This document shows positions 45,058-53,940 of a stretch of DNA of 64,000 bases, piece by piece. The position numbers and the translations under genes were made by a program. Each line of letters opens with the position of its first letter. The first letter of the stretch is position 1. Source of the DNA: Alphaproteobacteria bacterium (lineage in GTDB: Bacteria; Pseudomonadota; Alphaproteobacteria; Rhizobiales; JAJFHR01); NCBI GenBank assembly GCA_024278055.1, contig JAJRTY010000001.1, positions 21,211-85,210 on the forward strand. The letters run 5' to 3'. The notes under the pieces were generated by a model that was not told where the DNA came from, ran no database searches, and was given only the letters and a program-made list of their open reading frames with translations.

Positions 45058-45618
45058 TCACCCGACCACAACCCCGCCCTTGTCATCAAACTCATAGGGC
45101 GGCAACCACAGGTTTTCCGGTGCCGGGCCACGGCGTACGCGCCCGGCAATATCGTATACCGAGCCATGACAGGCGCAGAACCAGCCACCCCAGTCACCGC
45201 GCAGGTCACCGTCCTTTTGCCCCTGGGGTATGCAGCCCAGATGGGTACACACACCAATCACAATCAGCCATTCTTCACGCTTGACCCGTGATGCATCTGT
45301 TGCCGGATCAATCAAATCATTACTAGTGTCATCGGCTTTCGCAGCGGCAATCTGTTCGGCACTGCGCCGAACAATAAACAAGGGGCTGCCCCGCCACTTT
45401 ACCGTCACCCGTTGGCCGATATCGATAGGCTGAAGGTCAACCTCAATCTTTGCCAGTGCCCGCACGTTGGCCGACGGGTTCATGTTGTCAATCAGTGGCC
45501 ACACCGCAAGCCCGCCACCCGCCGCCGCCATTGTGGCGGTGGCGATGTAGAGAAAATCCCGGCGATTTGCGGGGCGGGACGATTTCTTTTGGAAATCCGT
45601 ATCTTCAAGAGTGTTCAT
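45058..45618 (-). CDS. Rieske iron-sulfur protein of bc1 type, without cytochrome b nearby
   Basis: This is a 186-residue Rieske protein. The two cluster motifs are CTHLGC near residue 135 and CACHGSVYD near 157. The N-terminus RRDFLYIATATMAAAGG has a twin-arginine-like signal anchor. The part after it (VDLQPIDIGQRVTVKWRG, LFIVRRSAEQI) matches the petA subunit of the ubiquinol-cytochrome c reductase. No cytochrome b or c1 gene is nearby, so it is probably a paralogue of the main PetA. The flanking genes encode cytochromes c. It may be an alternative bc1 subunit or belong to a specialised electron path. Confidence 0.9.
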   Translation of the reverse strand: MNTLEDTDFQKKSSRPANRRDFLYIATATMAAAGGGLAVWPLIDNMNPSANVRALAKIEVDLQPIDIGQRVTVKWRGSPLFIVRRSAEQIAAAKADDTSNDLIDPATDASRVKREEWLIVIGVCTHLGCIPQGQKDGDLRGDWGGWFCACHGSVYDIAGRVRRGPAPENLWLPPYEFDDKGGVVVG

Positions 45619-45664
45619 GGCAGTATCTCCAGTAGTTCCCTGATGAAATTAATCGCCCCATGGC

Positions 45665-46198
45665 CTAATCTTTGGGTTTTTCCTCGTCGTGCTTACCCTC
45701 CTCGCTTTCGTCGTCGGAATGGTGCATAAGTTCGGCAATGCGCTCAGGAATGTCTGCCTTGGAAAATTTCTTCTGTTCGCTTGTGCTGTGGACAAAAGCG
45801 ATAATATTGGCGAGTTCTTCGCCGGTGAAATCGATTTGCTCACCCAATTCGTCTTCCTGAAGGGTAATCATCGTTCCCGCGCCCCGCCACATTTTAGCGG
45901 CAAAATCAAACGGATCCATGATTGACGGCATGGTGGCGGCATCGAGAGCCGGTGCATCCTGACCGCCAACTCCGTTGATGGCGTGGCACACCACGCAGCC
46001 TTTGCTGGCATACAGCTTCCGGCCCTTGGCCGGGTTCATGAATGGCAGCAGCATGCCTTCTTTTTTAACCGTTTCGGAATTTTCCGCGGGCTTGGCCTGC
46101 TCAACGGCATCATGGGACTTTGCATCAGCCAGGGCTGTTCCAGTGGCGAGCAGCATGGTCATTGCGGTGAAGAGTGAAAGGGTTTGAATTTTAGCCAT
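45665..46198 (-). CDS. Secreted cytochrome c
   Basis: This is a protein of 177 residues from ATG 46198, preceded by GGAG 8 bases upstream; the TTG at 46210 in the ORF track is less likely. Residues 1-24 form a signal peptide ending ALA. The haem motif is CVVCHAINGVGG near residue 68, preceded by AKGRKLYASKG. A possible axial Met lies in AGTMITLQEDELG near residue 108. The C-terminus is highly charged (Asp, Glu, Lys, His). It is 20 bases downstream of the Cu-ATPase and 46 bases upstream of the Rieske gene, so the three are probably cotranscribed. Confidence 0.85.
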   Translation of the reverse strand: MAKIQTLSLFTAMTMLLATGTALADAKSHDAVEQAKPAENSETVKKEGMLLPFMNPAKGRKLYASKGCVVCHAINGVGGQDAPALDAATMPSIMDPFDFAAKMWRGAGTMITLQEDELGEQIDFTGEELANIIAFVHSTSEQKKFSKADIPERIAELMHHSDDESEEGKHDEEKPKD

Positions 46199-46218
46199 TT
46201 TTTTCTCCAAAAGGTGGG

Positions 46219-48582
46219 TTAAATTTTAACGGAACGAAGACGCAGTGCGTTGGCAATCACTGAAACCGATGAAAAACTCATCGCTGCCGCCGCAAAGATT
46301 GGTGAAATCAGAGTTCCCAGGAACGGGTACAGGATCCCCGCCGCAATTGGGACGCCTGCGGCATTGTAAATAAGGGCAAAAAACAGATTTTGCTTGATAT
46401 TACGCATTGTCGCTACTGACAGTTTGCGCGCCCGAACAATACCGTCCAGATTGCCGCTGACCAGTGTGAAGCCGGCACTTTCGATTGCCACATCTGCGCC
46501 CGTGCCCATGGCAATACCGACATCGGCCTGGGCAAGTGCGGGGGCATCATTAACGCCGTCACCGGCCATGGCCACCTTTCTGCCCTGGTCTTGCAGTTCC
46601 TTGATGATACGGGCCTTGTCCTCGGGCATCACATCGGCACGGATTTCATCGATACCAAGTCGGCCCGCCACTGCTTTGGCGGTACGTTCATTGTCGCCGG
46701 TGGCCATGATCACCCGGAAGCCCACTTCATGCAGGGCCCTGATGGCGTCTGGTGTAGATTCTTTCACCGGATCGGCGACTGAGACCAGACCGGCAATCTT
46801 GCCTTCAAGCATGATGAACATTACGGTTTCGCCTTCATCACGCCGGGAGTTGGCAGTCTGTGACAAAGACCCGGTGGAAAGACCCATTTCCTTGACCATT
46901 CTGGCGTTACCCAGGGCCACGGATTTGCCATCGACAACACCCTTGACGCCCATGCCGGTTACCGCTTCGAAATCTTCGGCATCGGCCAGTTTAACGCCAC
47001 GTTCTTCAGCTCCCCTGACGATTGATTCCGCTAAAGGATGCTCTGAGCCGCGCTCAAGTGATGCTGCCAGTCGCAATACATTATCTTCATCAAAACCTTC
47101 CTCCGGCAACACCGCCACCAGCATTGGTTTTCCTTGTGTCAAAGTTCCGGTTTTATCGACAATCAGAGTGTCAACTTTGGCAAAACGCTCAAGTGCTTCA
47201 GCGTTCTTGATCAATACACCGGCCTGGGCACCGCGCCCGGTTGCAGTCATGATCGACATCGGCGTTGCCAGTCCCAGTGCGCACGGGCAGGCAATAATGA
47301 GTACCGCCACCGCTGAGACCAGCGCATAGGCATAGGCCGGATCAGGGCCCCAGATCGACCAGGAAATGAAGGCGATAATGGCAATGCCGATGACGGCGGG
47401 TACAAATTTCCCGGCCACCGTGTCAGCAAACTTTTGAATGGGAGCGCGCGAACGCTGGGCATTGGCAACCATTTCAACGATTTGACTCAACATTGTATCA
47501 GCACCGACACGCCGCGCTTCCATTACCAAAGCGCCGGTTCCATTTATGGTTGCTCCGGTAACTTTATCACCGGCTACTTTCTCAATCGGGATCGGTTCGC
47601 CGGAAATCATTGATTCATCGATTGAAGAACGCCCCTCAATCACCACACCATCCACCGGCACTTTTTCACCGGGACGAATGCGCAGCCTGTCGCCAACGAC
47701 AACATCTTCAAGCGCTATCCCCTCCTCAGTACCATCGGGCCGGATGACCCGTGCGGTTTTGGCCGCAAGGTCGAGCAGGGCCCGTATGGCCGATCCGGTG
47801 CGTTCACGCGCCGAAAGTTCCATAACCTGACCCAGCAACACCAGTGTCACAATCACGGCGGCGGCTTCAAAATAAACCCCGACAGAGCCGTCGGCATTGC
47901 GGAAACCGTCCGGAAATATCTCAGGGACGAATAAGGCCACAACGGAGAAGATGAAGGCTGCCCCGACACCCATGGAAATCAGGCTGAACATATTCAGGTT
48001 CATGGTCATGAACGATTTTGCACCACGAACGAAGAACGGCCAGCCGGCCCACAGGATTACCGGAGTGCTGAGGGCCATTTCGATCCACAGCGAGGGTTGC
48101 TCACCGAAGAAATCACGGATCTGATTGAAACCGGCATAAGTCGGCATGGTTAGTAATAGCAATGGAATGGTCAAAACAACGCTGACCCAGAACCGGCGCC
48201 GGAAATCAACAAGCTCAGGGTTGGGACCTTCTTCTCCGGTGGGAACACCTTTGGGCTCAAGCGCCATGCCACATATTGGACATTCGCCGGGGCCAACCTG
48301 CTCGATTTCAGGGTGCATGGGGCAGGTGTAGATTGTGCCTTCAGGCATCGGCTCGGCCACGGGTGGACCATCGGCATATTTTTCCGGGTCAGCCTCAAAT
48401 TTAGCCTTGCAGCCGGTTGAACAGAAGTAAACCGTAGCCCCATTATGTTCGATGGTGTTTTTGGCTTCAGCCCGAACAACTTTCATACCGCAAACAGGGT
48501 CTGTTACCGTGTCATCGTGACCCTGCATATGGCTGTGACTGTGATCGTGCCCCTTGTGGTTATGTGGTGTTGTTTTATCCAT
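46219..48582 (-). CDS. copA: Cu(I)-translocating P1B-type ATPase with N-terminal YHS and heavy-metal-binding domains
   Basis: This copper exporter has 787 residues from ATG 48582 (AGGAAAGA upstream); the ORF track starts 11 codons earlier. After a His-rich head ([12 protein letters not shown]) come a YHS domain ([16 protein letters not shown] with [10 protein letters not shown]) and a Cys-Met-His domain ([22 protein letters not shown]). The membrane and ATPase parts show [11 protein letters not shown] (CPC metal site), DKTGTLTQ (phosphorylation Asp) and [26 protein letters not shown] near the end is the MxxSS signature of Cu(I) pumps. No classical CxxC HMA domain is seen. It is tightly placed between the DUF3141 gene and the cytochrome c gene. 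Confidence 0.95.
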   Translation of the reverse strand: MDKTTPHNHKGHDHSHSHMQGHDDTVTDPVCGMKVVRAEAKNTIEHNGATVYFCSTGCKAKFEADPEKYADGPPVAEPMPEGTIYTCPMHPEIEQVGPGECPICGMALEPKGVPTGEEGPNPELVDFRRRFWVSVVLTIPLLLLTMPTYAGFNQIRDFFGEQPSLWIEMALSTPVILWAGWPFFVRGAKSFMTMNLNMFSLISMGVGAAFIFSVVALFVPEIFPDGFRNADGSVGVYFEAAAVIVTLVLLGQVMELSARERTGSAIRALLDLAAKTARVIRPDGTEEGIALEDVVVGDRLRIRPGEKVPVDGVVIEGRSSIDESMISGEPIPIEKVAGDKVTGATINGTGALVMEARRVGADTMLSQIVEMVANAQRSRAPIQKFADTVAGKFVPAVIGIAIIAFISWSIWGPDPAYAYALVSAVAVLIIACPCALGLATPMSIMTATGRGAQAGVLIKNAEALERFAKVDTLIVDKTGTLTQGKPMLVAVLPEEGFDEDNVLRLAASLERGSEHPLAESIVRGAEERGVKLADAEDFEAVTGMGVKGVVDGKSVALGNARMVKEMGLSTGSLSQTANSRRDEGETVMFIMLEGKIAGLVSVADPVKESTPDAIRALHEVGFRVIMATGDNERTAKAVAGRLGIDEIRADVMPEDKARIIKELQDQGRKVAMAGDGVNDAPALAQADVGIAMGTGADVAIESAGFTLVSGNLDGIVRARKLSVATMRNIKQNLFFALIYNAAGVPIAAGILYPFLGTLISPIFAAAAMSFSSVSVIANALRLRSVKI

Positions 48583-48611
48583 CAGCTCTTTCCTTGATTG
48601 AGTGCAATCAT

Positions 48612-50429
48612 TCAATTTTGGTGTTTAGCTTTGACCAGACTATTGAACATAAGAACAAAGGCCTGCTCATTTATTTCATCCCGAAAAACCCGGCTGGCCT
48701 TGATAGCGTCTGAAACTGCTGCAAGATTTTCGTGTTCACGTTTGATCAGGGGATGATCTTTGGCCAGCGCACGGCGATTGGCCGCCACTATGCCAGCCAA
48801 CATTTCAACGCCATTCATGCAGGGATTTATTTCCTGTGAAAACATGAACCGGCTGGTGCGCATCGGGTGCAGCCACTTTGCCATTTGGGCAGTCCACGGA
48901 TTGGCTGCCGCCTGCACGAAGGGGCTGATGAAGGTTTTGTAAATGACCTCGTTAAATTCTGAAACAACGCGAGCCCGCTCAAACGCTTCGGTTTCCTGCG
49001 GGAACACCAGATCCTTGACGTCACGGGTTTCGAAGTGAACATTATACTGGGATTTGTGGCAGTCTGGATCACCGGTGGGGTTGTCGATTTTCATTTCATA
49101 AAGCCCCGGTTGCAGGTGTTCGATTTCATCAAGGCTCTCCAGTATAGCCCGGTGCTCAAGGCGTGCTACTTTGGCTGAAACGAAGATACCCAAGTGCCCA
49201 CTATGGGGATTTGTCAGGTAGACAATACGCTGATTGGCGCGTTTGAGATCATCCGTGTCTTTGTAGACGACCGGAATCCAGCCCAATGCCTGGTGCGGCG
49301 GGGTGATATTGTCGCCCCATGAAGCAAAAATCACCAGTGGATTGCGAATGGCACGCAAATCAGCCATGCAGTCATCGCAAATACGAAACTGACCCTGTTC
49401 AAGCCTGTTGCCGATGAACAGGTTTTCTATGATGGCGAGAATTTCCTCACGGCTGAGGCTGTAAAACCCGTTCCACCAACGCTCAAATTCTAAAAACCGC
49501 TCACTTTCCGTATCAACATTTTCATACAGGTTGGCGTATTTTTCCCAGATGGCTTTTTCCGGCTTGAGACTTTCAAAATTCTGCGCCAGCCAGGCGCCGT
49601 CGAATTGACCGTTGCCAAGATCAGAAATGAAATGCGCAAGCCAGACACCACCAACCAGTGCCCCCGAAATGCGCATGGGATTAACGCCAGCCTCGCCTGC
49701 CCAATAAGACAGGGGTGAGCCGTTCAGGACCACCGGACCACTCAATCCGACACAATCGGCTGCCAATAAGGTGAGCGCCCAACCGGCCTGACAATTACCA
49801 TAAAGAACCGGCGGTTTGCCGGGATGCTTATTGGCAACTTCAGCCACGAAACGGCGCAGGGCATGATGCACATCAGCCAGGGTTTGCCCGGCGACGGGTT
49901 CTGGAAAGAAAATGACAAAATAGACCGGAAAGCCTTCATGCAGGGCTACACCGACTTCGGAATCATGCTTGAAGCCTCCAATTCCCGGTCCATGACCGGC
50001 CCTGGGATCAACCACAATTACCGGAGGCTTTTCGGCATCAACGCAATCGTCCCAGCAATCATCGCCAATTTCAACAATTCGCAACAGGGCATAATTCACA
50101 GGTCTGTCAAAGGAGCGTGCATCAAGCAACGTCTCATATTTGAAATCAAGTAACGGTGGCATGCCAGCGCGCTCATGTTCGATGGTGTTGTTGGCACGCT
50201 GGCGCAACACATCCCAGAACAGAATTGAGCGTTGCCAGGCATCAACCATGTAAGATGCAGCATCAAGCGGTAATATTTGCGCCTCTGCAGCAGGCAGGGC
50301 AGCCCTTTGACGCTCAGGCGCGATAGGACGCCCGGCATTTCGCACAGCCTTTGTTTTCTTGACTGGCGTACGCCGGGCCGGGGGGGCTTTTTTGTGGCGT
50401 GTAACGGCTTTTGCTCGATGTGCGTTCAT
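48612..50429 (-). CDS. DUF3141-family alpha/beta hydrolase (PHA-synthase-like)
   Basis: This is a 605-residue protein of the DUF3141 family. A basic, disordered N-terminus (about residues 1-40, rich in Lys, Arg, Pro) is followed by helices and an alpha/beta-hydrolase core. GNCQAGWAL near residue 210 has Cys at the nucleophile elbow (G-x-C-x-G), as in polyhydroxyalkanoate synthases. [16 protein letters not shown] near 158 and [16 protein letters not shown] near 358 add a likely acidic residue, and [12 protein letters not shown] near 405 the His. The function of the family is not established. It lies 29 bases upstream of the Cu-ATPase, so shared expression is likely. Confidence 0.8.
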   Translation of the reverse strand: MNAHRAKAVTRHKKAPPARRTPVKKTKAVRNAGRPIAPERQRAALPAAEAQILPLDAASYMVDAWQRSILFWDVLRQRANNTIEHERAGMPPLLDFKYETLLDARSFDRPVNYALLRIVEIGDDCWDDCVDAEKPPVIVVDPRAGHGPGIGGFKHDSEVGVALHEGFPVYFVIFFPEPVAGQTLADVHHALRRFVAEVANKHPGKPPVLYGNCQAGWALTLLAADCVGLSGPVVLNGSPLSYWAGEAGVNPMRISGALVGGVWLAHFISDLGNGQFDGAWLAQNFESLKPEKAIWEKYANLYENVDTESERFLEFERWWNGFYSLSREEILAIIENLFIGNRLEQGQFRICDDCMADLRAIRNPLVIFASWGDNITPPHQALGWIPVVYKDTDDLKRANQRIVYLTNPHSGHLGIFVSAKVARLEHRAILESLDEIEHLQPGLYEMKIDNPTGDPDCHKSQYNVHFETRDVKDLVFPQETEAFERARVVSEFNEVIYKTFISPFVQAAANPWTAQMAKWLHPMRTSRFMFSQEINPCMNGVEMLAGIVAANRRALAKDHPLIKREHENLAAVSDAIKASRVFRDEINEQAFVLMFNSLVKAKHQN

Positions 50430-50445
50430 TTTGTGTGCTCACTAT

Positions 50446-50676
50446 TTACGGCTGGTCTTGCTGATTACCGGAAAAAAGACCCGACTTGATATGATGCTCA
50501 AGTGCCAGCAGCATGAATGCCAGCCGTTCGTTGGTGGTGTTCGATGCACCGGCAGTTACCTGGCCGTCTTTCCACACTACTGACACGGCCACGGCTTCTA
50601 TCTGATCGAGATTATCCAGACCGGAGGAAAAAATTTCCGCGACAGTGGTGCCATGGAGACTATAGATATCGCTCAT
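50446..50676 (-). CDS. Small hypothetical protein
   Basis: I do not recognise this 76-residue protein. It has no signal peptide or membrane helix. The sequence contains VAVSVVWKDGQVTAGASNT, beta-rich, and a helical C-terminal half (RLAFMLLALEHHIKSGL). It lies 16 bases upstream of DUF3141 and 16 bases downstream of the small membrane protein gene, all on the minus strand. That spacing supports it as a real gene in a run of metal-related genes. Confidence 0.6.
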   Translation of the reverse strand: MSDIYSLHGTTVAEIFSSGLDNLDQIEAVAVSVVWKDGQVTAGASNTTNERLAFMLLALEHHIKSGLFSGNQQDQP

Positions 50677-50692
50677 TATGTGTTCCTTTTAA

Positions 50693-51025
50693 TCAGGTGG
50701 CTTTGGTGGACCGGGTTGCAAAAAAATTGTAAAGCGGTGCGAATATGAGGGCCACATACCAACCGTAGGCGAAAGTCTCGACCAGGCCGAGGAAAAAACT
50801 GGACCAGTTTATCCAGACAAACCCTGGCAGGAGCGGTGCCCAGGACGGGTTCATGGCATAGCTGGGAAACCACAGGTCAAACAGGACGCATAATACAAAC
50901 GATATCGATAACAATCCCCCCAATGCCATGCCCAGTGCGACTATGGATATAGGCCGGGCAGCGTGTGCCTGTGCGGGAGAATTAATTCCTGCAGATGAGA
51001 GGTAAGTGGGTGAAGTTTTAGACAT
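50693..51025 (-). CDS. Small two-TM membrane protein, DUF5676-like
   Basis: This is a 110-residue protein from ATG 51025, preceded by GGAG 9 bases upstream. The ORF-track start at 51157 lies inside the YHS gene. Two hydrophobic segments (SIVALGMALGGLLSISFVLC at about 28-47 and a second at about 75-95) are separated by a loop. The second ends WSSFFLGLVETFAYGWYVALIF, a pattern like DUF5676. Its start overlaps the YHS gene stop by eight bases, so translation is coupled. A role in metal transport is inferred from the neighbours only. Confidence 0.65.
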   Translation of the reverse strand: MSKTSPTYLSSAGINSPAQAHAARPISIVALGMALGGLLSISFVLCVLFDLWFPSYAMNPSWAPLLPGFVWINWSSFFLGLVETFAYGWYVALIFAPLYNFFATRSTKAT

Positions 51026-51362
51026 GAGCGTGCTCCGTTTGATTTTTAGTCGTGTCTGCTGTTGAGATATACAACTCCGGTGCAGCCTCAAAAATCTCGC
51101 GACAATCCCGCGAACAGAAGTAGGTGACTTTACCGGCGTGTACATTGGTTTTGGCAATGTGGGTGGAAATCGTTTTTTTGCAAACCGGATCGATACTTTT
51201 TTCAGCGGCTACCCGGGTTAACTCAGGCGCTTGTGCATTTGCCTGTGACGAGGATGAAGGACCATTTTTTTGCCTGCCTGCGATAATGTGTGCGCCACAA
51301 CCAAGGCGCATCATCAGGAAAAAAAGGCCTGCCCAGACAGCGATTGTAAGTATTAACTCCAT
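51018..51362 (-). CDS. Membrane-anchored YHS-domain protein
   Basis: This is a 114-residue protein from ATG 51362 (AGGTAGG upstream). One N-terminal helix (LILTIAVWAGLFFLMMRLGCG) is followed by a linker and a YHS domain: SIDPVCKKTISTHIAKTNVHAGKVTYFCSRDC in outline, with the metal-binding Cys residues at DPVC and FCSRDC. YHS domains appear in copper ATPases, including the one at 46219-48582, so this is probably a copper-binding or sensing accessory. The neighbouring small protein gene overlaps its stop by 8 bases. Confidence 0.8.
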   Translation of the reverse strand: MELILTIAVWAGLFFLMMRLGCGAHIIAGRQKNGPSSSSQANAQAPELTRVAAEKSIDPVCKKTISTHIAKTNVHAGKVTYFCSRDCREIFEAAPELYISTADTTKNQTEHAHV

Positions 51363-51366
51363 TGAC

Positions 51367-51642
51367 CTACCTTTGTCTGACCGGTTTGGCGTCTGTTTCA
51401 GGTGTAAGCAAGTCCACCACTGAGAGATCAAGATCGTCGAGGGCTGCCTGTAGAGTGGCCATGAGGGATGCGATTTTTACCGCCCGGGCCGCCTCAGCCG
51501 CTTCAGTTTCGAGGCCCCGGTATTTTAGAATACTTGGCATTTGTGCATGCGGGTGTGGGATGGTCGGGGATATTTTTACCGGAACAACCTCGCTATCAGG
51601 ATTAAAAGTGCGTTCAGCGCACTGACAGTTATTTTTCACCAT
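51367..51642 (-). CDS. Hypothetical protein at head of minus-strand metal gene run
   Basis: This is a 91-residue protein with no recognised family. The N-terminus NNCQCAERTFNPDSEVVPVK has a CQC pair; the middle HPHAQMPSILKYRG is followed by a helical segment (LETEAAEAARAVKIASLMATLQAALDDLDL). No signal or membrane segment is seen. It ends 4 bases ahead of the YHS gene start, and is the first gene of a run extending to 44511. It is divergent from the response regulator across a 210-base region containing the TGTAAC repeats. Confidence 0.55.
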   Translation of the reverse strand: MVKNNCQCAERTFNPDSEVVPVKISPTIPHPHAQMPSILKYRGLETEAAEAARAVKIASLMATLQAALDDLDLSVVDLLTPETDAKPVRQR

Positions 51643-51729
51643 GGCCTCGTCCTTTGGTCTGAGGATCTGAAAACAACATCGAAATTAATTCACTTGGTAT
51701 TGGTCAACACCCTTCATATAGTCTTTCTC

Positions 51730-51807
51730 TGTAACAATATGATCACATCACTCATGGTGTTTTGTAACGGTTTGTAACAAGATGATCTGGCGTTATCTAT
51801 CGTTACA
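51730..51807. promoter_or_regulatory. Putative operator: four TGTAAC hexamers in the divergent promoter region
   Basis: TGTAAC occurs at 51730, 51763 and 51773 on the plus strand and as GTTACA at 51802 on the minus strand. The 51763 and 51773 copies are direct repeats with a 10-base period (TGTAACGGTTTGTAAC), the usual layout for OmpR-family dimers. The second overlaps a possible -35 (TTGTAA 51772) with TATCTA as -10 at 51794, spacing 16. The region lies between the response regulator gene and the metal gene run. Confidence 0.5.
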
Positions 51808-51852
51808 AATTTCATGTGAACGAGGGTTCTAAAAGGAGGTATCTGAAAGCTT

Positions 51853-52602
51853 ATGAATACTCCCGATACAAACCCTGCAGCTCACATTCTGGTGGTGGAT
51901 GATGATCGCGATATTCGCGAACTATTGGCGAGATTTTTAAAAAAACACGGGTTTCGGGTAACCACCGCGATTGACGGCAAGGAAATGCGCCGGGCAATCG
52001 CGGACTGGTCAATTGACCTCGTCGTGCTTGATTTGATGCTACCGGGGGAAGATGGCCTGTCTCTGTGCCGCAACCTACGGGCGAAATCGGCAATTCCGAT
52101 TATTATGCTGACCATGATGAATGAGGAAACCGATCGAATAGTCGGTCTGGAAATGGGGGCGGATGACTACCTGCCCAAACCCTTTAACCCGCGCGAATTA
52201 CTGGCGCGCATGAAAGCGGTCCTGCGGCGGACGAAAAACTTGCCGGATATGGGCGAAACAGCCCGACCCAAAACTCTTTACTTTAGTGGCTGGAAGCTTG
52301 AAATCGGTCGTCGTCAACTTGAATCAGCCAGCGGCCTGTTGATTGATCTGAGTGCCGGCGAATTTGATCTTCTGGTCGCGCTGGCCGAACACCCCCAACA
52401 GGTATTAACCCGCGATCAGCTCCTTGATTTAACCCACGGCCGCATCGAAGCACCCTTTGACCGCAGCATCGATATGCAGATAAGCCGCCTGCGGCGCAAG
52501 ATGGAGCTGGGTGAGGGCGCCAACGATCTGATCAAGACAGTGCGCGGCGGCGGTTACATGTTAACAGCAGTGGTGAGCAGAAATGAAGCGCCTGATACCT
52601 GA
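51853..52602 (+). CDS. OmpR/PhoB-family response regulator
   Basis: This is a 249-residue transcription factor. The receiver domain (residues 12-125) begins ILVVDDDRDIRELLARF and has the phospho-acceptor Asp in VVLDLMLPGEDGL and Lys in YLPKPFNPREL. The C-terminal winged helix (about 150-240) includes FDRSIDMQISRLRRKMEL and KTVRGGGYML. It is translated from ATG 51853 with AAAAGGAGGT 12 bases upstream, a strong but distant ribosome site. It overlaps the kinase gene by 20 bases, so they form one operon. Location suggests it controls the divergent metal genes. Confidence 0.93.
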   Translation: MNTPDTNPAAHILVVDDDRDIRELLARFLKKHGFRVTTAIDGKEMRRAIADWSIDLVVLDLMLPGEDGLSLCRNLRAKSAIPIIMLTMMNEETDRIVGLEMGADDYLPKPFNPRELLARMKAVLRRTKNLPDMGETARPKTLYFSGWKLEIGRRQLESASGLLIDLSAGEFDLLVALAEHPQQVLTRDQLLDLTHGRIEAPFDRSIDMQISRLRRKMELGEGANDLIKTVRGGGYMLTAVVSRNEAPDT

Positions 52603-53932
52603 CAGTCTTGCCGCCAGAACGCTTGTGGTGTTGATCCTCGGGCTGGCGCTGTCGCATGCAATTTCCATTGCGCTTTACACCACTGACCGCTCCGAAGCCC
52701 TGGTTTCGATCGATGGAAGACATATTGGCGAGCGTATTGCGACGGTTGATCGACTGACCCAGGGTTCTTCGCCGAGTGACCGCCAGCGGTTGGTAAACCT
52801 TGCCAGCGACGCCGGTTTCAAAGTGTCCACATCGCCTGTCAGCGCCATTGAAAAACAGACTCAAACGTCAGAGCAGATTTCAAGGTTGCGAGATTCCCTG
52901 ATATCTCACCTGGATGATGAGCCAAACCGAAAAATTCGCCTGCGCTATATGGACATGAAACCGGAAAATGCGGATGATGTTGTCGGCAAAACAGTCAAAA
53001 CTGTGATGATTTCCATATCCCAGAAAGGGGAGAACTGGCTGAATTTTGCCGTATCTCTGCAACCTTCAAAACCATTCTGGTCTTTTCGCTATACGCTTTC
53101 GATGCTGGTGATGCTGGGTGCAGTTGCTTTCTTTTCGTCAGTTTTTGTACGACAATTAACGCAACCTTTGCAACAGTTTGCCCGCGCCTCGCAGCAACTG
53201 GGAGTGGATGTTGCCGCCCCGCCGCTTCCTGAGCGTGGGCCGCTGGAAATACGCCTTGCCACCCAGGCCTTCAATCAGATGCAACGGCGAATTCGTCGCT
53301 TCGTTGAAGACCGAACGCAAATGATCGCCGCTATTTCCCATGATCTTGGCACACCGATTGCCCGCATGCGCCTGCGCGCCGAGTTTGTCGATGATGCAGA
53401 GCAACAACATAAGATGCTGGCTGATCTTGAACACATGGAAAAGATGGTTTTTTCAGCATTGTCATTTGCCCGTGACGATTCAGTCCGCGAACCCGTGGCA
53501 AAGGTCGATTTCAGAACCATGCTACACCGTGTTTGCGACGATATCAGCGATGCCGGGTTTCAGGTATCCCTGACAATTGATGACAAAACCCTGGCCTGCA
53601 ATTGTCGGCCGGTAGCTTTGCGGCGGGCCTTGAGCAATCTTGTCGAAAACGCCGCAAGATATGGTGGTGAGGCCCGGGTTTCACTGGTAAAACAAGATGA
53701 TGGCATCGTCGTGACCATAGACGATGACGGACCAGGCATTCCACAAGACCGCCACGAAGACGTTTTCAAACCATTTTACCGCCTGGAAACCTCCCGCAGC
53801 CGCGAAACCGGCGGCACCGGCCTCTGCATGACCGTAGCCCGCTCAACCATCCGCGCCCACGGTGGGGATATTGTATTAAGCAACCGTGATGAAGGCGGCC
53901 TGCGCATGAAAGTTTATCTGCCGACTGTTTGA
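52583..53932 (+). CDS. Membrane sensor histidine kinase
   Basis: This is a 449-residue kinase partner of the preceding regulator. Two hydrophobic segments (about residues 12-30 and 170-190) flank a periplasmic sensor region of about 140 residues. A HAMP domain (FVRQLTQPLQQFARASQQLG) follows. The H-box ISHDLGTPIARMRLRAEF is near residue 250, the N-box NLVENAARYGG near 350, and the G-boxes DDDGPGIP and TGGTGLCMTVARS near 380-415. Asp rather than Glu follows the His (HDLGTP), as in the EnvZ group. It starts within the last codons of the regulator gene. Confidence 0.93.
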   Translation: MKRLIPDSLAARTLVVLILGLALSHAISIALYTTDRSEALVSIDGRHIGERIATVDRLTQGSSPSDRQRLVNLASDAGFKVSTSPVSAIEKQTQTSEQISRLRDSLISHLDDEPNRKIRLRYMDMKPENADDVVGKTVKTVMISISQKGENWLNFAVSLQPSKPFWSFRYTLSMLVMLGAVAFFSSVFVRQLTQPLQQFARASQQLGVDVAAPPLPERGPLEIRLATQAFNQMQRRIRRFVEDRTQMIAAISHDLGTPIARMRLRAEFVDDAEQQHKMLADLEHMEKMVFSALSFARDDSVREPVAKVDFRTMLHRVCDDISDAGFQVSLTIDDKTLACNCRPVALRRALSNLVENAARYGGEARVSLVKQDDGIVVTIDDDGPGIPQDRHEDVFKPFYRLETSRSRETGGTGLCMTVARSTIRAHGGDIVLSNRDEGGLRMKVYLPTV

Positions 53933-53940
53933 ATGGGAAA

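Noticed and set aside
46394-47329. 311-codon plus-strand ORF opposite the Cu-ATPase
   Set aside because: Ser/Thr/Pro-rich translation typical of an antisense shadow; the ATPase frame holds all P-type motifs.
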